Below, piece by piece: positions 10,901-18,635 of a stretch of DNA of 32,392 bases. Position 1 is the stretch's first letter; every line of letters begins with the position of its first letter. Below the pieces are notes generated by a model, which worked only from the letters and a program-made list of their open reading frames with translations, searched no databases and was not told the origin of the DNA. The translations under genes and the position numbers were made by a program. This stretch comes from a virus, in IMG/VR virus record IMGVR_UViG_3300010885_033863, positions 1 to 32,392 of that record. The stretch is one strand, 5' to 3'.

Positions 10901-13900
10901 CAGTGTAAGCGAGGGTGGATCAATTACATTTACTGTTACAACTGTAAATTTTGGCAGTGGTACACTATGGTGGGGAAATACCGGAAGTAGTACTGGACCA
11001 GATTTTAGTGACGGATTAAATGTAGGTACAGTTACAATTACTAGTAATTCTGGATCGTTTATAAAAACACTAGCAACTGACTTAACAGTTGAGACTGAAA
11101 CTATTATAATGCAATTGTATAAAGACTCAGGACGCACGTTAACAGCAGGATCTCCAGTTACTGTTACTATTGTTGATACAAGTCCAACTTATCAATTCTC
11201 TTCTATTCCTTCATCAATAAATGAAGGAAGCGCTGGAACATTTAATGTTACAACTGCTAATGTAACAAACGGAAGTACAATATATTGGTATATTAATAAT
11301 ACTACAACAGCTAATGCTGATTTCTCTGCAATAGCCGGATCGTTCCAAGTATCAGGAAATAGTGGATCATTTGCAATAACTCCTTTAGCAGATGCACTTA
11401 CAGAAGGTTCGGAATCATTTACAGTTTCTCTTAGTTTAACTAATGGTGGATCAGCATTAGTTACATCTAGTCCGGTTACTACAGTTAACGATACTAGCAG
11501 ATCACCAACAGATCCAACTTATCAATTTACTTCAGTTCCAACATCAATAAATGAAGGAAACAGTGGAACATTTGTTGTTACTACAACTAACGTATCTAAC
11601 GGAACTACGCTATATTGGTATGTTAATAATGATACAACAAGTAACGGAGATTTCACAACAATTGCGAGTTCATTCACTATAACAAGTAATAGCGGAACAT
11701 TTTCAGTACCTATTGCTAGTGATTTAGTTTCTGACTCGGCTGAAACATTTACAGTATCAATTAGTTTAACTAACGGTGGAGCAGCATTAATTACAAGCAG
11801 CTCGATAACAATTAATGATACAACTCCAACTTATACATTTTCATCTATACCGTCTTCGATTAATGAAGGAAGCGCTGGAACATTTAATGTTACTACAACA
11901 AATGTAGCTAGCGGAACTACATTGTATTGGACGATAGAAACTAATGCCGGACAGTTTGGTGCAGCTAACGGATCATTTACAATAACTGGAACATTATCGA
12001 GTGGTACTGGGTCATTTACTGTAACACCATCTGCGGACCTAACGACAGAAGGATCTATGTCCTTCACTGTAGCTATTAGAACTATTAGTACACTTGGAAC
12101 TATACAAGTTACAAGCAACCCGGTATCAATTAACGATACAAGTCAAACTCCGGTTCCAACTTATAGTATAGCTCTTACCTCTTCAAATTCTGTTAATGAA
12201 GGAGGAACAGTTAGCTATACGGTTACAACTACAAACTTCCCTAATGGTATATTGTATTGGTCTAATTTAGGTACTACTATTGGTGCTGATTTTACTGACG
12301 GATTAAATCAAAATACTGTTACTATCACAAGTAATTCTGGAACTATTACTAGAACATTATCTAATGATTTTCTCACAGAAGGCTCAGAAACAATTATAAT
12401 ACAATTATATACAAATTCTAATCGAACCATATCAGCAGGAAGTGCTGCTGAAACAGTTACCGTTAATGATACTAGTCTAACAGTATCCTATAGTGTATCT
12501 CCTAACACCTCCTTAATCAATGAAGGTCAATCTGTAACATATACTGTAACAGCTACAAACTTTGGTAGTGGTACATTATATTGGACAAATAGCGGCACTA
12601 CATCAGCAGCTGATTTTAGTGACGCTGCAAATTCTGGTCCAATTACTATCACAAGTGATAGTGGTTCTTTTACAAAAACATTATCTAATGATATAACAAC
12701 TGAAGGAAATGAAACAATTATAATACAATTGCGTACTGGATCTACTTCTGGAACAATTGTAGCTACTTCGCCTACTGTTGTAACAGTTAGCGATACAAGT
12801 ATATCTCCACAGACATATAGTATAGTTCCAAATTCTACAAGTATTAACGAAGGTAGTTCAGTTACGTATACTGTTACTACTACAAACTTTGGTAATGGTA
12901 CACTATATTGGACAAATGGAGGCACTACAGTTGGTGCTGATTTTGATGATGGAATAAATCAAGATAGTGTTACTATCACAAATGATTCTGGAACAATTGT
13001 TAAAGCGTTAGCTAATGATTTAACAACTGAAGACTCACAAACAATTATAATGCAATTGCGTACTGGGTCTACTTCTGGTACAATCGTAGCTATTGCAAGC
13101 ACTGTTAATGTTAGTGACACAAGTACAACGCCTGTACCTACAATTAATTCTGTTACTGGTGCAAGTGCTAATGAAGGCGCAAGTGTTTCATTTAGTGTAA
13201 GTACATCAAACATAACTAACGGTACAAGTATGAGTTGGGTAATTAATCATAATACAACTAGTTCTTCAGACTTTACTGCATCATCAGGAACATTTTTCAT
13301 TACTAGTAATTTTGGATCGTTTAGTATTGGAATCAATGCAGATTCAAGTACAGAAGGTACTGAAAATTATACAGTAACCGTATCTGGTGCTAGTGCAACA
13401 CCAGTTACATCTCCATCATATAATATAAATGACACAAGTTTAACACCAACGATAAGTGGGTATTGGAGCCCATCATCGCTGTCATTCCCTAGCACCCTCA
13501 GTTCAACTTTTTATTGGACTGTAACTAATTACACATCAAATGCTGGATCATATATAGTAGTAAATGATGGCGGTAATACACCTACACTATTAACTACTTC
13601 TACAGTCTATGCCAGTAGCGGGAACACTGGTTCTGTAACGTTTAACAATCCAGGAACTGGTTATGCTTATGGATTCATCAACAACTATTTCCAGAGCTGT
13701 ACTGTACCTATTACTATCAGTCCGCCAGCTGGTATTTCCATAAACAATTATCCAACATCTACAGTATACGGAACAGCATTTTCTTATACTATAACCGGTG
13801 GTTACCCAAATGAAACTTTTTCTTCAAATTGGACAGGCGCATTCTCTGGAAGTGCTAGTGGTAATCTAGCTAGCAACGGAACTGCATCATATTCAAATGG

Positions 13901-14291
13901 AAATTTTGGAGCAAATTACGGCGCTATTACGGTATCCTGGACATTTAGTAGAAGCTCGCAAACTCCAACTAGATCAGTTACTAATTATGCTCCACCGCCT
14001 TCGATAAATTATCCATCATCAGTAGCAGGACATGGTGATCCAGCAGTTGTTGGTAATGCCGGAGTATTCAGTTGGAGTGTAAGCGGATTACCTAACGAAT
14101 CCTTTACAGTATCGTTTAGAGGAGCTAATACTGGTGGACCATATAGTCTTAGTCTAGACAGCAGCGGTAATTTTAGTAATAGTGGATCGTGGTTTGCTAA
14201 TGCAGGTACTACATATTTAGATTGGTCTTTCTCTAGTACGTCTAGACAAAATGCACCGTATACTACTACTACAACAACAACTGTTGCATAA
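7941..14291 (+). CDS. Giant Calx-beta-repeat virion adhesin with embedded CE6/SASA-type esterase
   Basis: This 2116-aa protein is probably a host-contacting fibre that carries an enzyme. Residues 1-75 and about 170-365 match the two N-terminal domains of the preceding 2012-aa protein. Between them, at about 80-135, is a small TGTIxGTTLTVSS-type module seen in phage tail proteins. Eleven Calx-beta-like repeats follow (about 378-1833), typically SINEG, TLYWTNSGTT, ADF, TEGxETIIIQL and DTS. Between repeats two and three lies an SGNH hydrolase domain (about 603-860). It has GQSN with Ser614, GGTNLAWW, GIGESDG, and DGLH with Asp837 and His840, the pattern of sialate-O-acetylesterase/CE6 enzymes. 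The C-terminus has one unassigned domain and two copies of the YP-type repeat from the 2012-aa protein. Family knowledge suggests deacetylation of host surface glycans; the exact substrate is unknown. Confidence 0.88.
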   Translation: MTISTGSKILYTDYNTIQTAVSNILGTGTGQLGYGQTPLSSQVPVTKITATHWANLKADILVIAAHQGVSSNAAIISLIGASFTGTIVGTTLTVSSVVGTISIGDAVIGTSVSNGTYITAGSGTTWTLNNSKNVSTTTMRSGGKFLSGDKITAGTITAFTNAIPAITSNTFAIVEYSDESFSPTITSNRTTAWGSAAFPSITHSFVIDFGSSDAARAFFNSGSSLRFASARSGGTSSIHNTNWTTLLSSIGTVIFNYNSTVASTPGTSIGFYNLTSTDRLIFSASGNSTYSSNNYSIYIKSDVSDNSNGGARYLNVRVVFTDTYVRPDYPETDFVDGTIISSIAIRRSSAVLAGGVTVPAPTAINLNLLLYGDNSGIAATVTPTTSSINEGGSAIFTVATTGLANGTLYWTNSGTTVGSDFNDSANSGSVTITSNSGTITRTLLSDLTTEGDETIIIQLRIGSVSGAMLATSSLVSVNDTSTAPIITYSIVPSTTSINEGSTVTYTVTTTNFGSGTLYWTNSGTTVGADFSGGLNSGSVTITSNSGTITRTLTSDTTTEGSETVIIQLRTVSTSGTVVATASTVYVSDTSTAPVTYSLTINPKPIAYVLMIGQSNIGAYGDHIDTYTPSGSVQRLTINGTWENAVSPAGALRLATGYNWSSGSVSATTGGVSGGNMDGRIGDALINSNIYSAVKIINVSVGGTNLAWWLSISSNTAYTKRGEDSFNYSNNKLYERTQFAVNAANSAGFSFTHVLLGIGESDGLSNTSSADYQNYFIQFKNDLRNLGVSAPIYISQTSYVSPSTNSNVTTAQLNIVAAYSDVYAGPNTDVYGSGFRWDGLHFNTSGLTALASEWAYSLINPSDTFLTTTTTYTFTSVANSITEGATITYTVTTTNFGNGTLYWTNSGTTVGADFDDGLNSGSVTITSDSGTITRIVSNDLTTEGSQTIIMELRTGSISGTIVATATTTNVIDTSTTPVITYNISSSAASVSEGGSITFTVTTVNFGSGTLWWGNTGSSTGPDFSDGLNVGTVTITSNSGSFIKTLATDLTVETETIIMQLYKDSGRTLTAGSPVTVTIVDTSPTYQFSSIPSSINEGSAGTFNVTTANVTNGSTIYWYINNTTTANADFSAIAGSFQVSGNSGSFAITPLADALTEGSESFTVSLSLTNGGSALVTSSPVTTVNDTSRSPTDPTYQFTSVPTSINEGNSGTFVVTTTNVSNGTTLYWYVNNDTTSNGDFTTIASSFTITSNSGTFSVPIASDLVSDSAETFTVSISLTNGGAALITSSSITINDTTPTYTFSSIPSSINEGSAGTFNVTTTNVASGTTLYWTIETNAGQFGAANGSFTITGTLSSGTGSFTVTPSADLTTEGSMSFTVAIRTISTLGTIQVTSNPVSINDTSQTPVPTYSIALTSSNSVNEGGTVSYTVTTTNFPNGILYWSNLGTTIGADFTDGLNQNTVTITSNSGTITRTLSNDFLTEGSETIIIQLYTNSNRTISAGSAAETVTVNDTSLTVSYSVSPNTSLINEGQSVTYTVTATNFGSGTLYWTNSGTTSAADFSDAANSGPITITSDSGSFTKTLSNDITTEGNETIIIQLRTGSTSGTIVATSPTVVTVSDTSISPQTYSIVPNSTSINEGSSVTYTVTTTNFGNGTLYWTNGGTTVGADFDDGINQDSVTITNDSGTIVKALANDLTTEDSQTIIMQLRTGSTSGTIVAIASTVNVSDTSTTPVPTINSVTGASANEGASVSFSVSTSNITNGTSMSWVINHNTTSSSDFTASSGTFFITSNFGSFSIGINADSSTEGTENYTVTVSGASATPVTSPSYNINDTSLTPTISGYWSPSSLSFPSTLSSTFYWTVTNYTSNAGSYIVVNDGGNTPTLLTTSTVYASSGNTGSVTFNNPGTGYAYGFINNYFQSCTVPITISPPAGISINNYPTSTVYGTAFSYTITGGYPNETFSSNWTGAFSGSASGNLASNGTASYSNGNFGANYGAITVSWTFSRSSQTPTRSVTNYAPPPSINYPSSVAGHGDPAVVGNAGVFSWSVSGLPNESFTVSFRGANTGGPYSLSLDSSGNFSNSGSWFANAGTTYLDWSFSSTSRQNAPYTTTTTTTVA
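9747..10518 (+). other. Embedded SGNH/CE6 (sialate-O-acetylesterase-like) domain
   Basis: This marks the catalytic insertion in the 2116-aa adhesin. Its ordered blocks are MIGQSN (nucleophile Ser614), VGGTNLAWW, GIGESDG and RWDGLHF (Asp837 and His840). All four elements of the SASA/CE6 fold are present and correctly spaced, so the enzyme is probably active rather than a relic. The neighbouring Calx-beta repeats are otherwise continuous on both sides. Confidence 0.8.
10597..10651 (+). repeat. 55-bp exact direct repeat, copy 1 (Calx-beta unit 3)
   Basis: These 55 bases are identical to 12862-12916, about 2.27 kb downstream. They encode the TYTVTTTNFGNGTLYWT core of the Calx-beta-like unit. Shorter identical blocks also occur near 9164 and 9493. 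Identity of silent positions suggests recent recombination between units. Confidence 0.85.
12862..12916 (+). repeat. 55-bp exact direct repeat, copy 2 (Calx-beta unit 10)
   Basis: This is identical to 10597-10651. Recombination between the copies would delete or duplicate seven Calx-beta units while keeping the reading frame (separation 2265 bp, a multiple of three). Confidence 0.85.
13735..14280 (+). repeat. Two YP-type Ig-like repeats at the C-terminus of the Calx-beta adhesin
   Basis: The units begin at NNYPTSTVYGTAFSYTITGG and INYPSSVAG. They carry GGYPNETF and GLPNESF and end in VSWTFS and LDWSFS. These are the hallmarks of the repeat that fills the neighbouring 2012-aa protein. The second unit is degenerate and runs into a Thr-rich tail just before the stop. 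Confidence 0.75.
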
Positions 14292-14298
14292 CCAATAC

Positions 14299-14327
14299 TT
14301 GCATTTCCTATTTGAAAATGTTATAAT
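14299..14327 (+). promoter_or_regulatory. Putative sigma70-type promoter
   Basis: TTGCAT at 14299-14304 and a perfect TATAAT at 14322-14327 are separated by 17 bp. The pair lies in the 62-bp gap between the last adhesin and the following gene run. In T4-like phages of cyanobacteria, early genes use host-like sigma70 promoters and structural genes use NATAAATA. This would therefore mark a change of expression class. AAGGGAG at 14339-14345 is the ribosome site. Confidence 0.6.
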
Positions 14328-14353
14328 TACTCTTATATAAGGGAGAATGCCTG

Positions 14354-14704
14354 ATGGATGAACGGTTAAAAGTAGCACTTGATTCAGCTAATTTTATGAT
14401 TACCTTCAATAGTCAACGAGAATTAAACAAGCAAACATTTAAAGAAAATTGTCTCTATCACGAATCCGGCCGTCGATTTACAGTTAACAGAGAACTTATT
14501 AATTTCCTTTCTACGTTAATAGCTAGAGGGTTAACAGAAGATGTTGTAGTATTAGATGATATGGAAGTGCCATATATGATTTCCGATTTAATATTATTTC
14601 TGGATAAGATTTTTAACATTTATGTAGAAAGTACTAATCAATATTACAGCGAGCATATGCAACTTATGTCAAAGAGATCAATAGATAAAATAATAGAGGC
14701 ATAA
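14354..14704 (+). CDS. Conserved small phage protein of unknown function
   Basis: This 116-aa soluble, acidic protein has no signal peptide or membrane segment. The core RRFTVNRELINFLSTLIARG, then VVLDDMEVP and a C-terminal helix with YYSEH, resembles a small protein often found beside tail genes in T4-like marine phages. Its function is not known to me. The ATG at 14354 follows AAGGGAG by eight bases; a nearby ATG at 14347 is out of frame. The stop codon is directly followed by the ATG of the next gene, so translation is probably coupled. It is the first gene after the putative sigma70-type promoter. Confidence 0.85.
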   Translation: MDERLKVALDSANFMITFNSQRELNKQTFKENCLYHESGRRFTVNRELINFLSTLIARGLTEDVVVLDDMEVPYMISDLILFLDKIFNIYVESTNQYYSEHMQLMSKRSIDKIIEA

Positions 14705-15592
14705 ATGGAAAAAACTCGAGGTATATTATTGTTTGCACATAACAATAAAGAAATGGATTATGCACAATTTGCATATATTTCTGGAAAATTTGCTCAAAAA
14801 CAATTGGATGTTCCAGTTAGTTTAGTATCTAATTCTGGCACTATTAACTGGTTAACAAATTCTACGCCTAGGGCAATTGATTTTTTTGATAAAATTATTA
14901 TTACAGATGGCATATCATCACATACAGATCAAAATAGACGATTTAATGATGGATCTCAAAATTTTAAAATAAACAAATTTGATAATGGATACAGGTCTTT
15001 ATGTTACGAATTGTCTCCTTACGATAAAACTTTAGTAATAGATACTGATTTATTAATTATGAATGACAGATTAAAAAATATTTGGGATACTGATACAGAT
15101 TTTATGATTAATCGTGTACATATTGATTTATCGATTGATAGAAACAGTTCAGAATTTGAGAAAGTAAGTGATCCTAGCATAGATTTTTATTGGGCTACAG
15201 CTTTCTATTTTGAAAAAACTGAGAGGACCAAGATATTTTTTGATCTCTGTCAGCATATTTTAGAAAATTACGATTATTATAGATTTATACATCAGATAGA
15301 CAGTAGTTTAGTTAGGAATGATTATATTTTTAGTATAGCTATACATATTTTAGGGGGATTTAGCAATCAAATATCTCCTATGACTTTACCTTGCGACATC
15401 TATTATACATTAGATAAAGATGAATTATGGGAAGTTACAGATAAAAATAATTTAATATTCCTAATACAAAAATTAAATCGTCTAGGAGAATATACGTTAG
15501 TTAAAACATCTAATCAAAATATTCATATAATGAACAAATATAGTTTTTCTAGGAATTCAGATGCACTATTAAGGATGATTGATAATGAGTAA
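14705..15592 (+). CDS. Putative GT-A-fold glycosyltransferase (DTD motif)
   Basis: This 295-aa protein is predicted to be a cytoplasmic nucleotide-sugar-dependent glycosyltransferase. The N-terminal strand ILLFAHNN and the segment LVIDTDLLIMND, with the DTD metal-binding motif at residues 113-115, fit a GT-A, GT8-like fold. SPYDKTLVIDTD closely matches SPYEETVILDAD in the next gene, so the two are paralogues. The sugar donor and acceptor are not evident. It starts immediately after the 116-aa gene and overlaps the following gene by 8 bp, which suggests coupled expression. Possible acceptors include the adjacent Ser/Thr/Asn-rich virion proteins or a host glycan, but that is inference from position. 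Confidence 0.65.
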   Translation: MEKTRGILLFAHNNKEMDYAQFAYISGKFAQKQLDVPVSLVSNSGTINWLTNSTPRAIDFFDKIIITDGISSHTDQNRRFNDGSQNFKINKFDNGYRSLCYELSPYDKTLVIDTDLLIMNDRLKNIWDTDTDFMINRVHIDLSIDRNSSEFEKVSDPSIDFYWATAFYFEKTERTKIFFDLCQHILENYDYYRFIHQIDSSLVRNDYIFSIAIHILGGFSNQISPMTLPCDIYYTLDKDELWEVTDKNNLIFLIQKLNRLGEYTLVKTSNQNIHIMNKYSFSRNSDALLRMIDNE

Positions 15593-16445
15593 AGGTTATT
15601 TAATATTTGCACAGAACAATTCCTCAGATGATTATGTCCGTATGGCTTATGCTCTTGCTTTAAGTATAAAAGTTACTCAAACAGAAGTAACTAATGTTTC
15701 TCTAATAACCGATGTTCCCGATTCTATACCACACCATTGGAGAGATGCATTTGATAATATCATTGAAATCCCCTGGGGAGATGACGCTTGGTTCTCAAAA
15801 TGGAAAATTGAAAATAGATGGAAATTATATACTCTTTCCCCTTACGAAGAAACTGTGATTTTAGATGCTGATATGTTATTTTTATCAGACGTAAGCCATT
15901 GGTGGACCTACTTATCAAATGTACATGAAATGTGTTTTGTTACTAAACCAATGACATACAGGAAAGAAATAGCCAATAATTCGTATTATCGTCAGGCATT
16001 TATAGATAACAGTCTTCCTAATGTGTATTGTGCGTTTTTTTATTTTAAAAAAACTGATCAAGTTTCGGAATATTGGGATACTGTTAAAGCTATAACACTT
16101 AATTGGAAGGCATTCTTTAAAAAGTTTTTACCAATTAATACACCAAAACGTTTATCAATGGATGTTGTGTTTGCACTTGCTGTAAAGATACACGGATTAG
16201 AAAATGAAATTGTTAGCAGTTTTGATTATCCAACAATAACACATATGAAAGCTCATGCACAGGGATGGAAAGTAACAGAAGATAAATGGAATAATCGTGT
16301 TGGATCATATCTAAACAAACAAGGAATGTTAAAGATTGGTAATCATCAACAATCGGGGATATTTCATTATACCGAAAAAGATTTTTTAACAGATTATATT
16401 ATCGAAGTTTATGAAAATCTCTATAAGGAAAAAATAAATGGCTAA
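15585..16445 (+). CDS. Putative GT-A-fold glycosyltransferase (DAD motif)
   Basis: This 286-aa paralogue of the preceding gene has GYLIFAQNN at the N-terminus and VILDADMLFLSD with the DAD metal-binding motif at 94-96. A later segment, THMKAHAQGWK, carries two histidines that could complete a metal or donor site as in GT8-type enzymes. I chose the ATG at 15585, which sits over the stop codon of the upstream gene with AAGGA 9-13 bases before it. An in-frame TTG at 15579 is less likely. It overlaps the following gene by 8 bp. Similar proteins are common in marine phage genomes, where they are thought to modify host or virion glycans; the substrate here is unknown. Confidence 0.7.
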   Translation: MSKGYLIFAQNNSSDDYVRMAYALALSIKVTQTEVTNVSLITDVPDSIPHHWRDAFDNIIEIPWGDDAWFSKWKIENRWKLYTLSPYEETVILDADMLFLSDVSHWWTYLSNVHEMCFVTKPMTYRKEIANNSYYRQAFIDNSLPNVYCAFFYFKKTDQVSEYWDTVKAITLNWKAFFKKFLPINTPKRLSMDVVFALAVKIHGLENEIVSSFDYPTITHMKAHAQGWKVTEDKWNNRVGSYLNKQGMLKIGNHQQSGIFHYTEKDFLTDYIIEVYENLYKEKING

Positions 16446-17040
16446 TATATTTGATAAATTAAATGATTTAGAAAATGCAGAAATAATTTTTAATTATTAT
16501 GTATATTATGATCCACACACCGGAAGTGTTTTGCATATAAGAAATTATGAAGAGATTGATCTATATCCTCACATAGTTGTTTTATCTTCGGAATTACCTG
16601 AAAAAAATAGAAATTTATCTGATTTTTTAGTTTTAGAAAAGAACGGAGAATTTAAATTAACAAATAAAAAAATTGATCTTATTAAATTTGATATTGATCA
16701 AGATATACATATGATTGAAAAGATTAAAGATGCTAATTCTCCAACTTTTGATATTTTAATTAAACAAGACAATCAAGAAAAGAAATTTTATTTCATTATG
16801 TCTGACGTTCTCGTAAGTAGATTGGAAAATTTATGGAAGAGAGAAAAAGACATTATTATGTATGTTACCGCCGAAAATGATCCAAATATATTATATTCAA
16901 CAATTCGATTTGATGCGTTTCGATTAATAAAATATTCAGCTACTGTTATAGATTTTGATGATGGATATGACGGAACCACTCCTTGCACTATATTTACAAG
17001 AAAACTTTTTCAAAATTATAAACATTGGGATATGAGATAA
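16438..17040 (+). CDS. Uncharacterised 200-aa phage protein
   Basis: I do not recognise this protein. It is 200 aa, charged, Lys/Asp/Ile-rich and soluble, with no membrane segment, signal peptide or clear catalytic motif. Visible features are a PHTGSVLHIRN segment near residue 25, an alternating-charge region FKLTNKKIDLIKFDIDQDI near 75, and an aromatic C-terminus. It overlaps the glycosyltransferase before it by 8 bp. AAGGA lies about eight bases before the ATG. The next gene begins 3 bp after its stop. Its place between two pairs of putative glycosyltransferases suggests a role in the same process, for example as an accessory or adaptor protein. Confidence 0.75.
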   Translation: MANIFDKLNDLENAEIIFNYYVYYDPHTGSVLHIRNYEEIDLYPHIVVLSSELPEKNRNLSDFLVLEKNGEFKLTNKKIDLIKFDIDQDIHMIEKIKDANSPTFDILIKQDNQEKKFYFIMSDVLVSRLENLWKREKDIIMYVTAENDPNILYSTIRFDAFRLIKYSATVIDFDDGYDGTTPCTIFTRKLFQNYKHWDMR

Positions 17041-17043
17041 TTT

Positions 17044-17934
17044 ATGTCACGGATACTATTACACGATATTGATACTATATTCATTAGCTATGATGAGCCA
17101 AATGCTGAGAAAAATTATTCTGAACTAGTAAAAACAATACCTTGGGCAAAACGCATACACGGAATTCGTGGAAGTGATAGCGCACATAAGGCTGCTGCTA
17201 ATCTTAGTGAAACGGATAGATTTATTACAGTAGATGCTGATAATATAGTAGACCCTGAGTTTTTTCAATTATCAATTCCTATTACGGATACAAATAAAGA
17301 TTACGTATTTTCTTGGTGCGGGCGTAATGCCGTTAACGGATTAATTTACGGCAATGGTGGGTTAAAATGCTGGACAAAAGATTTTGTTTTAAATATGAAG
17401 ACGCACGAGAATTCAAATCCAAACGACACTGAAAGTGTAGTTGAATTTTGTTTTGATCCAAGATATTATCAGTTTAACGAATGTTATTCTACTAGTTACA
17501 TTAATGGAAGTCCTTTTCAAGCTTGGAGAGCTGGATTTAGAGAAGGCGTTAAAATGAGTCTTGATAGAGGGGCTAAAACAGAAGATATTAAAAAAGTTTG
17601 GTGGCAAAACTATCAGAGATTATTAATATGGGCTAATGTTGGCACTGATGTTAAAAACGGAATATGGGCAATGTACGGAACACGCCTTGGATGTTATATG
17701 ACTAATTGTACAGATTGGGACTATATTAATGTAAGAGATTTTGATTATCTTACAACGTTTTGGAAAGAAAAGATACAATTAAAAATAACAGATACAAACA
17801 TAACTGAAGAAGTATCTGAACTAGGCACTCAATTAATTGATCATTTAGATTTAGAAATAGCAGAGTTAGATTCTAATGCCAGTAAATTTTTTAAACGAGT
17901 TTATCAAAACACACCTAGAATATTGGGAAGATAA
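17044..17934 (+). CDS. Putative glycosyltransferase-like protein (DAD motif), first of a tandem pair
   Basis: This 296-aa protein shares its architecture with the next gene. Both have an N-terminal IFISYDE strand, then WAKRIHGIRG (LAKRVHGIKG in the partner), a VDAD segment (residues 63-66) and a Gly-rich YGNGGLK (YGYGGVK in the partner). A PFQAWRAGFRE motif (PFSSWRSAFRE in the partner) follows. The Rossmann-like start and the DAD after a hydrophobic strand suggest a GT-A glycosyltransferase, and Gly-Gly-Lys/Leu loops are seen in several such enzymes. The family is phage-associated and, as far as I know, without a demonstrated reaction. The C-terminal 50 residues are acidic and probably helical and are absent from the partner. 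Its stop overlaps the ATG of the partner by one base. Confidence 0.6.
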   Translation: MSRILLHDIDTIFISYDEPNAEKNYSELVKTIPWAKRIHGIRGSDSAHKAAANLSETDRFITVDADNIVDPEFFQLSIPITDTNKDYVFSWCGRNAVNGLIYGNGGLKCWTKDFVLNMKTHENSNPNDTESVVEFCFDPRYYQFNECYSTSYINGSPFQAWRAGFREGVKMSLDRGAKTEDIKKVWWQNYQRLLIWANVGTDVKNGIWAMYGTRLGCYMTNCTDWDYINVRDFDYLTTFWKEKIQLKITDTNITEEVSELGTQLIDHLDLEIAELDSNASKFFKRVYQNTPRILGR

Positions 17935-18635
17935 TGTACGATATAATTTTTATTAGTTATGATGAAAAAACTGCTGATGCAAATTTTTCTGATTTAAAAA
18001 GACGATTCCCACTAGCAAAAAGGGTACACGGCATTAAAGGGATACATCAAGCACATATAGCAGCTGCTAAAAAAGCAATGTCTAAATTATTTTGGGTAGT
18101 AGATGCTGATGCCATTATTTTAGATACATTTAAGTTTGATCATCAGGTTAACAATTGGGATGAAGATTGTGTCCATGTATGGAGGAGTCGTAATCCTGTT
18201 AATGATTTAGAATATGGGTATGGCGGTGTAAAATTATTACCTAAAAAATTAACTATAGAAATGGATGTTTCTAAAACAGATATGACTACAAGTATTAGTA
18301 ATTATTTTAAAATTATGAAAGACACTAGTAATTTAACGGTATTTAATACTGATCCGTTTAGTTCTTGGAGGAGTGCTTTTAGAGAATGTGTAAAATTATC
18401 TAGTAAAATAATTGACAGACAAAATGATATCGAAACAGAGCATAGATTAGAAACATGGTGTACTATTGGTTCTAATAAGCCTTACGGAGAGTTTGCAATA
18501 GCAGGTGCGCTAGCTGGAAGAGAATATGGAACTGTTAATCTCGGAAACGACGAAATGTTATCTAAAATAAATGATTGGGAATGGTTAAAAAATGAATATT
18601 GTAAATACGGATTTCCAGAAAATACCCTGGAATGA
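17934..18635 (+). CDS. Putative glycosyltransferase-like protein (DAD motif), second of a tandem pair
   Basis: This 233-aa paralogue of the preceding gene keeps all the shared blocks: IIFISYDE, LAKRVHGIKG, WVVDADAI (DAD at 57-59), RNPVNDLEYGYGGVK, and PFSSWRSAFRE. It lacks the partner's C-terminal acidic extension. TAATG joins the two genes, so they are almost certainly translated together and may form a heterodimer. The 3' end overlaps the downstream radical SAM gene by 44 bp, which is long even for this compact cluster. Assignment as a glycosyltransferase rests on the fold pattern only; no donor specificity can be read. Confidence 0.6.
   Translation: MYDIIFISYDEKTADANFSDLKRRFPLAKRVHGIKGIHQAHIAAAKKAMSKLFWVVDADAIILDTFKFDHQVNNWDEDCVHVWRSRNPVNDLEYGYGGVKLLPKKLTIEMDVSKTDMTTSISNYFKIMKDTSNLTVFNTDPFSSWRSAFRECVKLSSKIIDRQNDIETEHRLETWCTIGSNKPYGEFAIAGALAGREYGTVNLGNDEMLSKINDWEWLKNEYCKYGFPENTLE

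Larger units (their letters stand above)
9073..13440 (+). repeat. Array of 11 Calx-beta-like repeats interrupted by an esterase domain
   Basis: Units of about 310-340 bp encode repeats beginning near SINEG and ending in a DTS or DTT boundary. Two units precede the esterase insertion (about 9747-10518) and nine follow it. Calx-beta modules are calcium-binding beta-sandwich domains in many extracellular adhesins. Acidic residues at ADF(S/D)D and DTS could serve that role, but calcium binding is inferred from the family. Confidence 0.8.

Noticed and set aside
8039-13213. Long open frames on the minus strand across the Calx-beta adhesin (for example 8039-8662, 10550-11137, 12527-12925)
   Set aside because: They repeat with the repeat units, lie opposite a clearly coding frame and have low-complexity Val/Ser/Pro-rich translations without ribosome sites. 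They are shadows of the plus-strand codon pattern.
1843-14291. Bacterial cell-surface adhesins rather than phage virion proteins
   Set aside because: No signal peptides, sortase or secretion motifs. The upstream gene is a phage-type fibre protein, and TATAAATA late-promoter motifs and phage-type small genes surround them.
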